A stretch of DNA of 49,990 nt. It comes from Legionella sp. km772 (GTDB lineage Bacteria > Pseudomonadota > Gammaproteobacteria > Legionellales > Legionellaceae). Made by a program: the position numbers and the translations under genes. The notes below the pieces were generated by a model. That model did no database searches. It had not been told where the DNA came from and was given only the letters and a program-made list of their open reading frames with translations. Positions 27,474 through 36,633 of this stretch are shown in pieces. Where the stretch lies: contig NZ_RZGQ01000005.1 of the NCBI RefSeq assembly GCF_003989735.1, positions 1 to 49,990 of the forward strand. The letters are read 5' to 3'. Numbering within the stretch: position 1 is the first letter of the stretch; every line of letters starts with the position of its first letter.

Positions 27474-27498
27474 CTAAGTGGCCGCAGCGGCCACTTAG
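27474..27498 (-). terminator. Perfect 11-bp hairpin after plaC
   Basis: CTAAGTGGCCG and CGGCCACTTAG pair perfectly around CAG, 9 bp past the plaC stop on the minus strand. There is no T run after it, so it may be a dispersed palindrome or an imperfect terminator. Confidence 0.5.
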
Positions 27499-27507
27499 GT
27501 ACTAGCT

Positions 27508-28815
27508 TCAAAGTATGGGCGCAGGCTCTTTACAAGTTACCTCATAGCCATGCTCCTGCATTGCCCTGCATACTTCATAAGCTAGATATTTATGTGCTCG
27601 CGTACTGGGATGTACCTCATCCCAAAATAAATAACTATCCGGTGTTTTGCATACATGGAAATTCTGCTCACCAGCAGCCATACGTTTATCTTTGTACTGC
27701 AATACTTGGGCATATTGTAATACATAGTTATTAGCGAAGGGGGATTTCGCAAAAGCGCTAAACATAGGGAAAACTACATCAATACAGGCATCGCGCGTAT
27801 TGGTAAAACCATATTGCTCAGGAGTGCTCACAGCTTTTGTTAAATAGGCCTGGATATCGACATAGAGAAAATCTGTCTTGGGATAAAGATCCTTCCATTC
27901 AGCAATACGTTGTTGTAAACGCTCATTATGCTTTTCAACCGCCGCATTTAATACCTCCCTATCGCTGGTATTAATATAGCGAGGCGTCTCACCTAGATGG
28001 GGCAAGCCCATAATTACAAACTGCTGCGCACCGGCATGTTCTAATTTAAAGACAGTTGCAGCTAATGAATCTAAAACGTTATCGATATATTTACTCATTA
28101 CCAATTGATCATAGTTCGCTTCAAACTGTAATACGTTTAAATAATCATTGCCGCCAGAGAAAAGAATATAGACTGACTCCTTATCTAACTTAGGATGTTC
28201 GAGTAAATAAGCTTGGGTGGTTAAACCAAGGCTTGGCGGAATTAACTTGCCGACAATTAAATTTTTAATCGTTCCAATCGGATGTCTGATTAAGTTCCAA
28301 ACCGTCAATTGGTAATCATAGGTTGCCGTCCAACTCCCACCGAACGCTTTATTAATGTAAACATTCTCATCACTTTGGGAGATAGCTAACATTTCCGCTA
28401 AGTATTCACTCCAGACTCGACCATTGGAAAACCGATAATTCCAATAAGGTTTTTCAGGAATAATGGGAACTAATTTAACTTTTGAAATTAAATCAGTCAT
28501 ATAGTAAGCAACGTCATGGTCAAAAAAATCGGTAACTAAATTTATACCCGCGTCTAAAACCATTTGCGGTACATAATATTCGCTGGCAAAGTCATTCATC
28601 TTATTGATGACGAAACGTTTAAAGGGGGCAACTAAAAAGGCAGGATCTTCTTCGCGGCGCAAACTTTTCAATAAATGCGTGGTATTTCCAACATCAGACA
28701 AGCTATCACCAAAAATAACTATCGACTTAACTGGTGTAGCCGCAAAATTAATTAAAGGGACAGCAAACAAAAATGCAAACAGTAGCCTGCGGGCAATCCT
28801 ATACTTAGCAACCAT
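27508..28815 (-). CDS. plaC: Secreted GDSL lipase/acyltransferase, PlaC-like
   Basis: A GDSL hydrolase with phospholipase A and glycerophospholipid:cholesterol acyltransferase activity in Legionella PlaC. Block I GDSLSDVGNT holds the nucleophile S38, block III is FSGGNDYLN, and block V DEVHPSTRAH holds D399 and H402. A signal peptide spans residues 1-25 (LLFAFLFAVPLINFAA). Two cysteines about 45 residues apart (in DACIDVV and FHVCKTP) bound an insertion like the disulfide loop through which PlaC is activated by the ProA protease. I start at ATG 28815 (435 aa) because AAGGAGA precedes it; an upstream TTG would add 25 residues. PlaA or PlaD cannot be excluded. Confidence 0.78.
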   Translation of the reverse strand: MVAKYRIARRLLFAFLFAVPLINFAATPVKSIVIFGDSLSDVGNTTHLLKSLRREEDPAFLVAPFKRFVINKMNDFASEYYVPQMVLDAGINLVTDFFDHDVAYYMTDLISKVKLVPIIPEKPYWNYRFSNGRVWSEYLAEMLAISQSDENVYINKAFGGSWTATYDYQLTVWNLIRHPIGTIKNLIVGKLIPPSLGLTTQAYLLEHPKLDKESVYILFSGGNDYLNVLQFEANYDQLVMSKYIDNVLDSLAATVFKLEHAGAQQFVIMGLPHLGETPRYINTSDREVLNAAVEKHNERLQQRIAEWKDLYPKTDFLYVDIQAYLTKAVSTPEQYGFTNTRDACIDVVFPMFSAFAKSPFANNYVLQYAQVLQYKDKRMAAGEQNFHVCKTPDSYLFWDEVHPSTRAHKYLAYEVCRAMQEHGYEVTCKEPAPIL

Positions 28816-29198
28816 ATTCTCTCCTTGAACAATGCATGCAAATCTTTCCCTGTTGTCCTTAGAGTATGCGCAACTGTAAATTTTTGTCAAACGTATTTTT
28901 TATGACCAATTAAAGCCAAGACCTGAGGTAGCCAATTTCTGTGCTAAAATCAAAGAAATTCGCACCAAAAATTAAACGCATGCGGATAAAGACCCAGGGG
29001 CTTAAGCAGGCTTGTCAGCATTATGGCTACTAAAACGATGTCACTACCAGTACGCAGCGATTACTTTAAGGCTGAAGAAATTGTTCAACCCAGACAAGCC
29101 AAATAAATAACCAGTTTGTTTTGCGTTAGCGCATTTCTATTGATTAAATACTCAGTAAATGGTAGTTTCTGACAATTATTTTCTTTGTATCGGTCAGT
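28816..29198. other. 383-bp intergenic stretch, nothing clear
   Basis: This gap between divergent plaC and trhO must hold both promoters, but I find no convincing -35/-10 pair. A 27-codon frame at 29023-29106 has no ribosome site. The first bases upstream of plaC contain its ribosome site. Confidence 0.3.
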
Positions 29199-29969
29199 GT
29201 GGTGAGCCAAATAGTTATTACATCCTTTTATAAGTTTATTCCCTTAACTGATTTCGAAAGTTTAAGGGCGCCCATACTAGCAACCATGCACCAAATGGAA
29301 ATAAAAGGTACTATTCTTTTAGCTGCAGAAGGAATTAACGGTGGGTTTGCTGGCACCCGTGAGTGCATGAATAATTTTTATGCTTATATGCGTAGCGATT
29401 CGCGTTTTCATGATTTAAATTTTAAAGAAACCTTTGATGACAAAAACCCTTTTGAGAAAGCAAAAGTGAAACTACGAAATGAAATAGTCACTATGGGGCT
29501 TAAAGGCGTAGATCCACTAAAATCGGTTGGTGTTTATCTTAGCCCGGAAGAATGGCATGCGCTTATTCAAGATCCAGAGGTAATCCTTATTGATACACGT
29601 AATGATTACGAATATGAATTAGGGACATTTAAAAACGCCATTAACCCGAATACTGAGAATTTTAGAGAGTTTCCGGACTACGTCCAAAAGCAACTGAGCG
29701 ACAAAAAAGATAAAAAAATAGCCATGTTTTGTACTGGTGGTATTCGCTGTGAGAAATCAACTGCTTATTTAAAAAATCAAGGTTTTGAGTACGTCTATCA
29801 TCTTAAAGATGGGATTTTAAACTACATCCAAACCATGCCTAAAGAAGAATCATTGTGGGAAGGTAACTGTTTTGTTTTCGATGATCGTATGGCCGTGGAT
29901 AATGAATTAAAGCGTGTTTATCCGCAACTACCGCAGGATTACAAAAATGAGCGCTTCCCTAAAGAATAA
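29199..29969 (+). CDS. trhO: tRNA uridine(34) hydroxylase TrhO (rhodanese family)
   Basis: Hydroxylates U34 of certain tRNAs as the first step of cmo5U formation, with a rhodanese domain. The N-terminal ferredoxin-like part ([30 protein letters not shown]) and the rhodanese loop with its catalytic Cys ([17 protein letters not shown]) are clear. Start codons GTG GTG at 29199 are used; a better ATG is absent. It heads trhO-smpB-bcp, with 21 bp to smpB. Confidence 0.92.
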   Translation: MVSQIVITSFYKFIPLTDFESLRAPILATMHQMEIKGTILLAAEGINGGFAGTRECMNNFYAYMRSDSRFHDLNFKETFDDKNPFEKAKVKLRNEIVTMGLKGVDPLKSVGVYLSPEEWHALIQDPEVILIDTRNDYEYELGTFKNAINPNTENFREFPDYVQKQLSDKKDKKIAMFCTGGIRCEKSTAYLKNQGFEYVYHLKDGILNYIQTMPKEESLWEGNCFVFDDRMAVDNELKRVYPQLPQDYKNERFPKE

Positions 29970-29990
29970 TAAGGAATATTGAGGTGTCCT

Positions 29991-30458
29991 ATGACTGCCC
30001 CTAAAACATCGGATTCAACCATTGTATTTAATCGAAAAGCCGGCTTTGAATATTTTATTGAAAATCAGTATGAAGCGGGTTTAGTACTGGAAGGCTGGGA
30101 AGTCAAAAGCTTACGCGCGGGAAAAATTAATATCGCAGATGCCCATATTATTGTAAAAAATGGTGAGGCTTTTTTATTAGGCGCGCAAATTAATCCGCTG
30201 CAAACTGCATCTACTCATATCACGAGTGACCCCCTGCGGACTCGCAAGCTCTTGCTTAATCGTAAAGAACTCAATTATCTTATTGGGGGGGTAGAGCGCC
30301 AAGGCTATACCATTGTCCCTTTATCGCTGTATTGGAAAAAAAATAACATTAAAATCAAAATAGCTTTAGCAAAAGGTAAAAAAGAACACGACAAGCGCGA
30401 CACTATTAAAGATCGAGAGTGGCATAGAACTCGCGCTCGCATTATGAAAAACAAATAG
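29991..30458 (+). CDS. smpB: SsrA-binding protein SmpB
   Basis: Binds tmRNA and delivers it to stalled ribosomes for trans-translation. The beta-barrel ([35 protein letters not shown]) and the C-terminal basic tail ([17 protein letters not shown] and on to RARIMKNK) are standard. I begin at ATG 29991 (155 aa), with GAGGTG a few bases before it; a TTG 12 bp upstream is less likely. It follows trhO and precedes bcp by 8 bp. No ssrA gene is seen in this window. Confidence 0.96.
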   Translation: MTAPKTSDSTIVFNRKAGFEYFIENQYEAGLVLEGWEVKSLRAGKINIADAHIIVKNGEAFLLGAQINPLQTASTHITSDPLRTRKLLLNRKELNYLIGGVERQGYTIVPLSLYWKKNNIKIKIALAKGKKEHDKRDTIKDREWHRTRARIMKNK

Positions 30459-30466
30459 GATGGATT

Positions 30467-30916
30467 ATGGAAGAAGGACAAAAAGTACCTAATTTTAAAT
30501 TTACGGCGACCAATAATTTATGTGCACAGCTGCACGACTATTTAGGCCAAAATATTGTTCTTTATTTCTATCCCAAAGATGCTACTCCTGGCTGTACCAC
30601 TGAGGGGCAAGATTTTAGAGATGCTTATCAGCAATTTAGAAACCTTAACACCGTGGTTTTTGGAATTTCTCGCGATAGCTTAAGATCGCATGAAAATTTT
30701 AAAGCCAAACAGGGTTTTCCTTTCGAATTAATTAGTGATGCAGACGAACAAATATGCGCTTTATTTGATGTCATTAAAATGAAATCCATGTATGGGAAAC
30801 AAGTACGCGGTATTGAGCGGAGTACTTTTCTCATCAATTCCGAAGGTATATTAAGCAAGGCCTGGCGCAAAGTATCGGTGCAAGGCCATGTAGCAGAAGT
30901 TTTAGCTAATCTGTAG
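30467..30916 (+). CDS. bcp: Peroxiredoxin Bcp/PrxQ
   Basis: A thiol peroxidase that reduces hydrogen and organic peroxides. The peroxidatic Cys is C43 in PKDATPGCTTEGQDF. The position five residues later, which is the resolving Cys in E. coli BCP, is Gln here (Q48). C97 (QICALF) matches a non-resolving Cys of E. coli BCP. A 1-Cys mechanism or a distant resolving Cys is therefore likely. Length (149 aa) is normal. AGGA precedes the ATG. It is the last gene of trhO-smpB-bcp. Confidence 0.94.
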   Translation: MEEGQKVPNFKFTATNNLCAQLHDYLGQNIVLYFYPKDATPGCTTEGQDFRDAYQQFRNLNTVVFGISRDSLRSHENFKAKQGFPFELISDADEQICALFDVIKMKSMYGKQVRGIERSTFLINSEGILSKAWRKVSVQGHVAEVLANL

Positions 30917-30958
30917 TGATATGCGCAAAACTAGAGGAATAATTGGCAATCTAAAGTT

Positions 30959-30998
30959 AAAAATGCTGTCTTAGCAGACTTGCCAAGACAGCATTTTA
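30959..30998. terminator. Bidirectional terminator between bcp and the dehydratase
   Basis: A perfect 13-bp inverted repeat (AAAATGCTGTCTT/AAGACAGCATTTT) around a 12-nt loop lies between two convergent genes. Runs of A and T at its ends serve both strands. Confidence 0.82.
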
Positions 30999-31031
30999 GA
31001 AAGATTAACTTAATAAGATCCAATCCACTAG

Positions 31032-31985
31032 TTATAACAGGGATTTTAGGGTAGGTAGGCTAATGTTTCCACCACTTAAAACTATGGCGATGTTTTTATT
31101 TTTAAACCGCCCTGCTGACTTGAATAAAGAGGCAAGAGCCACACCTGACGCACCTTCCACTAACAAGCGCTCATGGGTAACTAAAGCAATAATAGCCTCT
31201 TGAATTTCTCGCTCTGAAACCAAAACATAATCATCGACATACTGCTGGCACATAGCAAAGGTTATAGAATCAGGTTCAATCCCCCCTGCCGTTGCATCAG
31301 AGAGGGTAGGCTTGGAGTCCATGGTGATTATTTTTCCAGCCTTTATTGATTCGAACATCACTGGCGAGTTTTCAGGTAAACAAGCAATGACTTGAGTATG
31401 AGGTGATACCGCCTTCACAAAACCGGCAATCCCAGCAATTAGTCCACCACCACCGACAGGGACAAAAACAGCATCCACTTTATCTAATTGCTGAGTAAGC
31501 TCTAAACCGATTGTTCCCTGTCCACTAATGATGAGCTCATCATTATAGGGAGAAATATAAGGCAGGTGCTGGTTTTTTGCATAATCCAGCGCATGCAGCT
31601 CAGTCAAGACGGAATCATGACCATAATGTCGGAGAGAATCGGAATAATTGCGAATATTCGCTTCCTTCACAGGAGAGACGTGCTCCGGAACAAAAATGGT
31701 GCCGGCCATGTTTAATTTAGCCAAACAAAAAGCAACTGCTGCCCCATGGTTTCCCGTTGAAGCAGTAACAATACCCTGTGCGCGTTGCTGCGCTGATAAG
31801 GAGAGTATTTTATTAAAAGCCCCCCTTACTTTAAAAGAGCGCGTATATTGTAAGTTCTCGCATTTCAAATAAAGCTTGGTTTGCGTTATTTTACTCAAAG
31901 AAGCAGAATACTCTAGCGGCGTTTCCCGTACATAGGAGTTAATCCTGCTTTTTGCATCGCTCACCGCAGTTTTAAAGTTGAGCAT
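31032..31985 (-). CDS. PLP-dependent serine/threonine dehydratase or racemase
   Basis: A fold-type II PLP enzyme that deaminates threonine or serine (or hydroxyaspartate), or racemises serine. The PLP lysine is K52 in SFKVRGAFNK, the substrate loop is TASTGNHGAAV, and the phosphate-binding loop is GGGGLIAG. At 317 aa it lacks the C-terminal ACT-type regulatory domain of biosynthetic IlvA, so it is of the catabolic or serine-racemase type. The start lies 2 bp after the regulator stop, so both are one operon. The regulator family controls amino-acid use, which supports a degradative role. Confidence 0.88.
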   Translation of the reverse strand: MLNFKTAVSDAKSRINSYVRETPLEYSASLSKITQTKLYLKCENLQYTRSFKVRGAFNKILSLSAQQRAQGIVTASTGNHGAAVAFCLAKLNMAGTIFVPEHVSPVKEANIRNYSDSLRHYGHDSVLTELHALDYAKNQHLPYISPYNDELIISGQGTIGLELTQQLDKVDAVFVPVGGGGLIAGIAGFVKAVSPHTQVIACLPENSPVMFESIKAGKIITMDSKPTLSDATAGGIEPDSITFAMCQQYVDDYVLVSEREIQEAIIALVTHERLLVEGASGVALASLFKSAGRFKNKNIAIVLSGGNISLPTLKSLL

Positions 31986-31987
31986 AA

Positions 31988-32605
31988 CTAATCTTCGGCT
32001 CTTTCTGCTAAATAATTATAAACGGTTGCCCGAGAAATTTTTAATACTTGCGCCACATATTGTGCCGCATTTTTTCCAGTGAATGCGCCAACCTCTTGTA
32101 AATGGAATATTAAACTTTTCTTTTCTGGACGGCTTAAATATTCCAGGGTCAAACCATGTTCTTGCAAATAACTGTGAACATATTGATTAATACGCTCTTG
32201 CCAATCGTCTTTAAATAAAGCCGGTGGTTGGGGTATTAAGTTTGAATCATTAAGAAAATGAGAAATAGCTAGTTTAAATTGCTCAAAGAAGGAGATATCA
32301 AAATTGATACAAAGCATACCTACTGCTTTATCATTCTCATCTTGAATGATGCTACTCATTGATTTTAATTTTTTACCATCCCAATTGGTCTTCTCATAAG
32401 GACCGATACATTTTTCTAAAATGAACTGTTTTTTTTCTTCCGCACTAAATAGAGATGGATCGCCAACCCTGCGCTTAGAGAAAGGATGGTAAATGGCAAC
32501 GATTTGGTCTAACTCTAAATCATGTACTACAACTTCTGCATAAGGATGTAACAAACGCTGAATTGCCTCAGCAGTAGATAAATAATTAGCAATGGCTTTT
32601 TTCAC
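31988..32605 (-). CDS. YheO-like PAS/HTH transcriptional regulator (DauR type)
   Basis: The N-terminal half is a YheO-like PAS domain (YAEVVVHDLELDQIVAIYHP, KSMSSIIQDENDKAVGMLCINFD). The C-terminal half is an HTH of the DauR type (GAFTGKNAAQYVAQVLKISRATVYNYL). DauR represses D-arginine use in Pseudomonas; members elsewhere regulate amino-acid or purine enzymes. I choose GTG 32605 (205 aa), preceded by AAGGGGG; a TTG at 32623 would add 6 residues. The dehydratase gene follows at once, and a perfect 16-bp palindrome lies 25 bp upstream, so autoregulation is likely. Confidence 0.82.
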   Translation of the reverse strand: MKKAIANYLSTAEAIQRLLHPYAEVVVHDLELDQIVAIYHPFSKRRVGDPSLFSAEEKKQFILEKCIGPYEKTNWDGKKLKSMSSIIQDENDKAVGMLCINFDISFFEQFKLAISHFLNDSNLIPQPPALFKDDWQERINQYVHSYLQEHGLTLEYLSRPEKKSLIFHLQEVGAFTGKNAAQYVAQVLKISRATVYNYLAERAED

Positions 32606-32629
32606 AAGGCCCCCTTGACTCAATTAATC

Positions 32630-32645
32630 TGTCTAAATTTAGACA
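32630..32645. promoter_or_regulatory. Perfect 16-bp palindrome, likely operator
   Basis: TGTCTAAATTTAGACA sits between the divergent regulator-dehydratase and MFS genes. A perfect dyad of this length and place is the expected binding site of the neighbouring HTH regulator. The assignment is inference. Confidence 0.6.
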
Positions 32646-32747
32646 AAATAGTTAGTGTTTACGACTGATAATTCCGAGAAAAAAATCAAATAATACTCAA
32701 AAAGAATAAAATATAGCCTTTCTATAGAAAAATTAATAATTTTTTAT

Positions 32748-32753
32748 TATAAT
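32748..32753 (+). promoter_or_regulatory. -10 element of the MFS gene
   Basis: TATAAT lies 27 bp before the ATG at 32781. The -35 at the expected distance is poor, which suggests an activator or weak promoter. Confidence 0.4.
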
Positions 32754-32780
32754 TTGGCTCTTTATCTTATAGTACCTATA

Positions 32781-33974
32781 ATGCACCGCAATATTCAACT
32801 ATTTATTGTTATTGCTTCAAGCATTTTGGCTTTAATAGCCACCGATATTATTTTACCTAGCCTACCACACATTACCCAATTTTTTGCAGTAACTGCGAAT
32901 CAAGGCAAGATGCTCATTTTTATTTTTATGGTGGGACAGTTTGTCACCGCTTTGTTTTGGGGCATCATAGCCGATCAGATCGGTCGCAGAAAAACCTTAT
33001 TTTTAGGTATGCTTGTATTTTTAGTTGGCTCGCTACTGAGTCTAAAAGCGAACTCGATTACTTGCTTATACCTCTGTCGTTTTTTACAAGGAGCAGGGGC
33101 GGTGGTTGCTCCGGTAGCCGGCTGGGCCTTAATTCAAGACCTTTACCCGAAAGACGAAGGGGCAAAAATTTTAGCCTGGGTGGGTACCTTAACGGCAATT
33201 ATCCCCCTGTTTGCGCCAGTAATTGGCGGTGCTTTAGATGTGGTGTATGGTTGGCATAGTAATTTTGTCTGTATTGCCGCCTACTCATTAATTTTATGCG
33301 CTTTATTTATTATCTTACCGGGTGCTAAAAATCCCAGTTTGAATGAAGCCCTACCCTTAAAAACACGGTTCGCGACTTATAAAAAAATAATCAGAAATAA
33401 AACCTTTATTTCCTATATTGCGCTGTTTGGTTTATTAAATTGCGGCGAATGGTGTTTTCTGACGGTGGCCCCTTTTTTCTATGCCAGTAAACATATTCCA
33501 ACCAACTCGATGGGTGTTTTACTGATGTTTAGCTCTATGGGCTTTGTTTTTGGTTCTTTATTAGCATCACGACTATTTCGGCTATTGGGTATTGATAAAA
33601 CCATCCATTGTGGCATTCAACTTGCCTTATTTAGCAGCAGCTTACTGCTAATGGGTGATTATTTTCATTGGAATACTCATCAGCTTTATAATGCCTTAAC
33701 CATTGGTCTTTATATCTCGAGTTCGGCCTTATTGTGGGGTGGAACAACATCGCGGGCTCTACAATGCTTTGAAGAATGCCGTGGTGCAGCTTCAGCAATA
33801 CGCAGCCTCATTTTATTGTGTTTTTCTTCATTTGGCACTTATTTTGGTAGATTACTACCGCATAACGATTTATTAGCTACGGGCTTTTTCCTATTTTTTA
33901 TGGCCCTATGTGCGTTAATAGTATTCAATAACAAAGAACTTAAAGCGCTACGTCTCAATCCCGAAACAGCTTAG
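32781..33974 (+). CDS. MFS drug/metabolite exporter, Bcr/CflA family
   Basis: A 12-helix DHA1-type antiporter of the inner membrane. The N-terminal segment TDIILPSLPHI is typical of Bcr/CflA, and motif A follows as FWGIIADQIGRRKTLFLGM. I start at ATG 32781 (398 aa); a TTG at 32754 is unlikely, being too close to the -10. The ribosome site is poor. Divergence from a DauR-like regulator and its dehydratase suggests export of an amino acid or its product, but drugs are equally possible for this family. Confidence 0.86.
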   Translation: MHRNIQLFIVIASSILALIATDIILPSLPHITQFFAVTANQGKMLIFIFMVGQFVTALFWGIIADQIGRRKTLFLGMLVFLVGSLLSLKANSITCLYLCRFLQGAGAVVAPVAGWALIQDLYPKDEGAKILAWVGTLTAIIPLFAPVIGGALDVVYGWHSNFVCIAAYSLILCALFIILPGAKNPSLNEALPLKTRFATYKKIIRNKTFISYIALFGLLNCGEWCFLTVAPFFYASKHIPTNSMGVLLMFSSMGFVFGSLLASRLFRLLGIDKTIHCGIQLALFSSSLLLMGDYFHWNTHQLYNALTIGLYISSSALLWGGTTSRALQCFEECRGAASAIRSLILLCFSSFGTYFGRLLPHNDLLATGFFLFFMALCALIVFNNKELKALRLNPETA

Positions 33975-34028
33975 TAATTATAGCGCAAGATCAAGCTAAC
34001 TTTATGTAAAATCAAAAAAATATAATTC

Positions 34029-34057
34029 TTGACGTACCCTCCCTGGCTTAGCACAAT
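34029..34057 (+). promoter_or_regulatory. Promoter of phoH
   Basis: TTGACG (34029-34034) and CACAAT (34052-34057) are 17 bp apart. The predicted start near 34064 places the following hairpin at the 5' end of the transcript. Confidence 0.5.
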
Positions 34058-34067
34058 AAAGGTAAGA

Positions 34068-34108
34068 GCTGATAATTCAACGCGCTGCAATTGAGCTGAA
34101 TTATCAGC
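34068..34108 (+). other. Perfect 12-bp hairpin in the phoH leader
   Basis: GCTGATAATTCA and TGAATTATCAGC pair perfectly with a 17-nt loop, 28 bp before the phoH ATG. AATATTATTTTA follows. It could be a leader structure, an mRNA stabiliser, a weak terminator of the MFS gene, or an operator dyad. Confidence 0.5.
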
Positions 34109-34136
34109 AATATTATTTTAGCTGATGGGGTGATTT

Positions 34137-35543
34137 ATGGATAATAACAACACTGGTTTAAAGCTGTTCGTACTTGATACCAACATTTTAATGAATGATC
34201 CCTCTGCTATTTATCATTTTGATGAGCATGACATCTATCTCCCGATGGTAGTACTTGAAGAACTCGATAGCCACAAAACAGGTTCATCAGAAATTGCCCG
34301 TAACGTTAGGCAAACCAATCGGATGCTAGTTGAGCTGATGAGTAACGCAACTCATGAGCAAATCGTATCAGGCCTTCCTATCCCAAGCTATGCCAACTCT
34401 GATCGGAAGAATATCAGTGGGCGCTTATATTTTCAAACTGATGAATTTGATCAGGTTGTCCCCTCAACCTTACCGGGGCATAAGGTAGACAATACTATTC
34501 TAGCTACCGCATTAGGCTTACAAAAAAAATACGCTGGGCAAAAGCAAGTTATTATCATTTCGAAAGATATCAATTTACGAATTAAAGCAGGCATTTTAGG
34601 TATACCCGCCCAAGATTATTATAATGATCAGGTGCTCGATGATGTGAATTTATTACATCGCGGCCTTCATATTCTTGAAAATGATTTTTGGGATAACCAT
34701 GTGAAAGATATTGATTCCTGGCAAGAGGGGGGTAGAACTTTTTACAAGGTCAATGGTCCTTTAGTAAAACATTGGAATCCTAATGATTGTATTAGTACCG
34801 AGGATAACCAATTTCAAGCCATTGTCAAAAAACTGCATGGTGAAAACGCCGTGGTCCAAATAGTTCGTGATTATACTCAGGCAAAACATTCTGTATGGGG
34901 CATTACCGCGCGCAATAGAGAGCAGAATTTTTCTTTAAATTTACTTCTAGACCCAGATATAGATTTTGTTACCCTGCAAGGTTCTGCTGGAACAGGAAAA
35001 ACCCTATTAACTATTGCAGCCGGCTTAACCCAAGTCTTAGATCAAAATCGTTATAATGAAATTTTAATGACCCGCGTGACAATTCCCGTGGGTGAAGATA
35101 TAGGTTTCCTTCCTGGGACGGAAGAGGAAAAAATGACCCCTTGGATGGGTGCGTTAATGGATAATTTAGAGGTTCTGCATGCCACCCAGATAGGGGGTAG
35201 TTTTGGTCGCGGAGCCACGCAAGATCTCTTGCAAAACAAGATCAAAATACGCTCTTTAAATTTTATGCGAGGACGAACCTTCTTAAATCGCTACATCATT
35301 ATTGATGAAGCCCAAAATTTAACCTCAAAACAAATTAAAACCTTAGTTACCCGGGCGGGACCTGGTAGTAAAATTATCTGTTTGGGTGATATTAAACAGA
35401 TAGACACCCCCTACCTGACTGAAACCACATCGGGATTAACCTTTGCGGTCGATCGATTTAAGCATTGGGAACACAGCGCCCATATGACCTTAACCCGTGG
35501 CGAACGCTCAAGACTTGCTTTTTATGCTGCCGAGCATTTATAG
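34137..35543 (+). CDS. phoH2: PhoH2-type protein: PIN domain fused to PhoH ATPase
   Basis: The N-terminal PIN ribonuclease domain (residues about 8-170) has its acidic residues in FVLDTNILMND and VVLEELDSHK. The C-terminal PhoH ATPase has Walker A GSAGTGKTLLT and Walker B RYIIIDEAQN, with a sensor region in IICLGDIKQID. PhoH2 proteins are reported as RNA helicase-ribonucleases in mycobacteria. The 468-aa length is normal. Unlike many phoH2 loci, I see no small antitoxin-like gene before it. guaC follows after 23 bp and may be cotranscribed. Confidence 0.9.
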   Translation: MDNNNTGLKLFVLDTNILMNDPSAIYHFDEHDIYLPMVVLEELDSHKTGSSEIARNVRQTNRMLVELMSNATHEQIVSGLPIPSYANSDRKNISGRLYFQTDEFDQVVPSTLPGHKVDNTILATALGLQKKYAGQKQVIIISKDINLRIKAGILGIPAQDYYNDQVLDDVNLLHRGLHILENDFWDNHVKDIDSWQEGGRTFYKVNGPLVKHWNPNDCISTEDNQFQAIVKKLHGENAVVQIVRDYTQAKHSVWGITARNREQNFSLNLLLDPDIDFVTLQGSAGTGKTLLTIAAGLTQVLDQNRYNEILMTRVTIPVGEDIGFLPGTEEEKMTPWMGALMDNLEVLHATQIGGSFGRGATQDLLQNKIKIRSLNFMRGRTFLNRYIIIDEAQNLTSKQIKTLVTRAGPGSKIICLGDIKQIDTPYLTETTSGLTFAVDRFKHWEHSAHMTLTRGERSRLAFYAAEHL

Positions 35544-35566
35544 TACGCGTTTTACGAGGATAAAAA

Positions 35567-36580
35567 ATGACTAACCATGCAATCACCTTTGATGATGTTC
35601 TGCTCGTTCCAGCCTATAACCACCACGAGTCACGTCGGGTGGTAGACACCACTAGCACGGATAGGCTGGAAAAACTTAGTTTAAGTCTTCCAGTAATTAG
35701 TTCTAACATGGATACCATTACCGAAAGCAAAATGGCTAATTTTATGAGCAGCAAAGGTGGTATGGGCGCCTTACACCGCTTTATGAGTGTTGAAGAGAAT
35801 ATTAACGAGTTTAAAAAGTGTGAGGGCAAAACTTTTGTCTCCATTGGTTGTACTGATGCTGAATTACAAAGAGCTGAAGCATTAAGAGATGCAGGAGCGG
35901 ATTATTTTTGTGTCGATGTTGCCCACGCGCACGCTAAATATGTCGGTAAAACCTTAAAAAGCTTACGTAAATTACTTGCTGATCGCTGTATTATGGCAGG
36001 AAACGTAGCAACCTATGCCGGCGCTGATTATTTAGCCTCTTGTGGTGCGGATATTATCAAAGCAGGAATTGGTGGCGGTTCTGTCTGCAGTACCCGGATT
36101 AAAACAGGCTTTGGTATTCCCATGCTCACTTGCATTCAAGATTGCGCGCGTTCTGATCGCTCTATTGTAGCCGATGGCGGTATTAAAACTTCAGGCGACA
36201 TCGTTAAGGCTCTCGCTTTCGGTGCGGACTTCGTGATGATCGGCGGTCTTTTAGCGGGTACAGCCCCTACTCCAGGTGAATATATTACTAAACCAGATGG
36301 CAGCAAAGTTAAACGCTATCGGGGTATGGCCTCGCAAGAAGCGCAAGAAGCGTTTATGGGACCGATGCACGAATGGAAAACTGCTGAAGGTGTGGCCACA
36401 GAAGTACCTTATAAAGACAATCCCGATGCTATTATTGCTGATATAGTGGGTGGTTTACGCTCAGGTTTGACCTATGCCGGCGCAGACACGATCAGTGAAT
36501 TACAACGCAAATTAAATTATGTCGTTGTGACTCAAGCTGGGCGAATTGAAAGCTTACCCCATAAATTAATGGATCGCTAA
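35567..36580 (+). CDS. guaC: GMP reductase (IMPDH/GMPR family)
   Basis: Converts GMP to IMP with NADPH, returning guanine to the purine pool. The catalytic Cys is C174 in [11 protein letters not shown], and the phosphate-binding strands are [25 protein letters not shown] and [10 protein letters not shown] (given here as family landmarks). At 337 aa it lacks the CBS domains of GuaB, which favours reductase. The first Gly of the loop replaces the usual Pro (GPGS). A small chance remains that it is a short IMP dehydrogenase. Confidence 0.85.
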   Translation: MTNHAITFDDVLLVPAYNHHESRRVVDTTSTDRLEKLSLSLPVISSNMDTITESKMANFMSSKGGMGALHRFMSVEENINEFKKCEGKTFVSIGCTDAELQRAEALRDAGADYFCVDVAHAHAKYVGKTLKSLRKLLADRCIMAGNVATYAGADYLASCGADIIKAGIGGGSVCSTRIKTGFGIPMLTCIQDCARSDRSIVADGGIKTSGDIVKALAFGADFVMIGGLLAGTAPTPGEYITKPDGSKVKRYRGMASQEAQEAFMGPMHEWKTAEGVATEVPYKDNPDAIIADIVGGLRSGLTYAGADTISELQRKLNYVVVTQAGRIESLPHKLMDR

Positions 36581-36633
36581 GCCAAGCTGCTTGCGCCTGG
36601 ATAATTGCCAGCTAATTCATTAGTACTAATAGA

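Noticed and set aside
27465-27734. Forward 89-aa frame over the plaC end
   Set aside because: It lies over the conserved plaC C-terminus and hairpin, with no ribosome site.
29023-29106. 27-codon frame upstream of trhO
   Set aside because: No ribosome site and no likeness to any family; too short to support.
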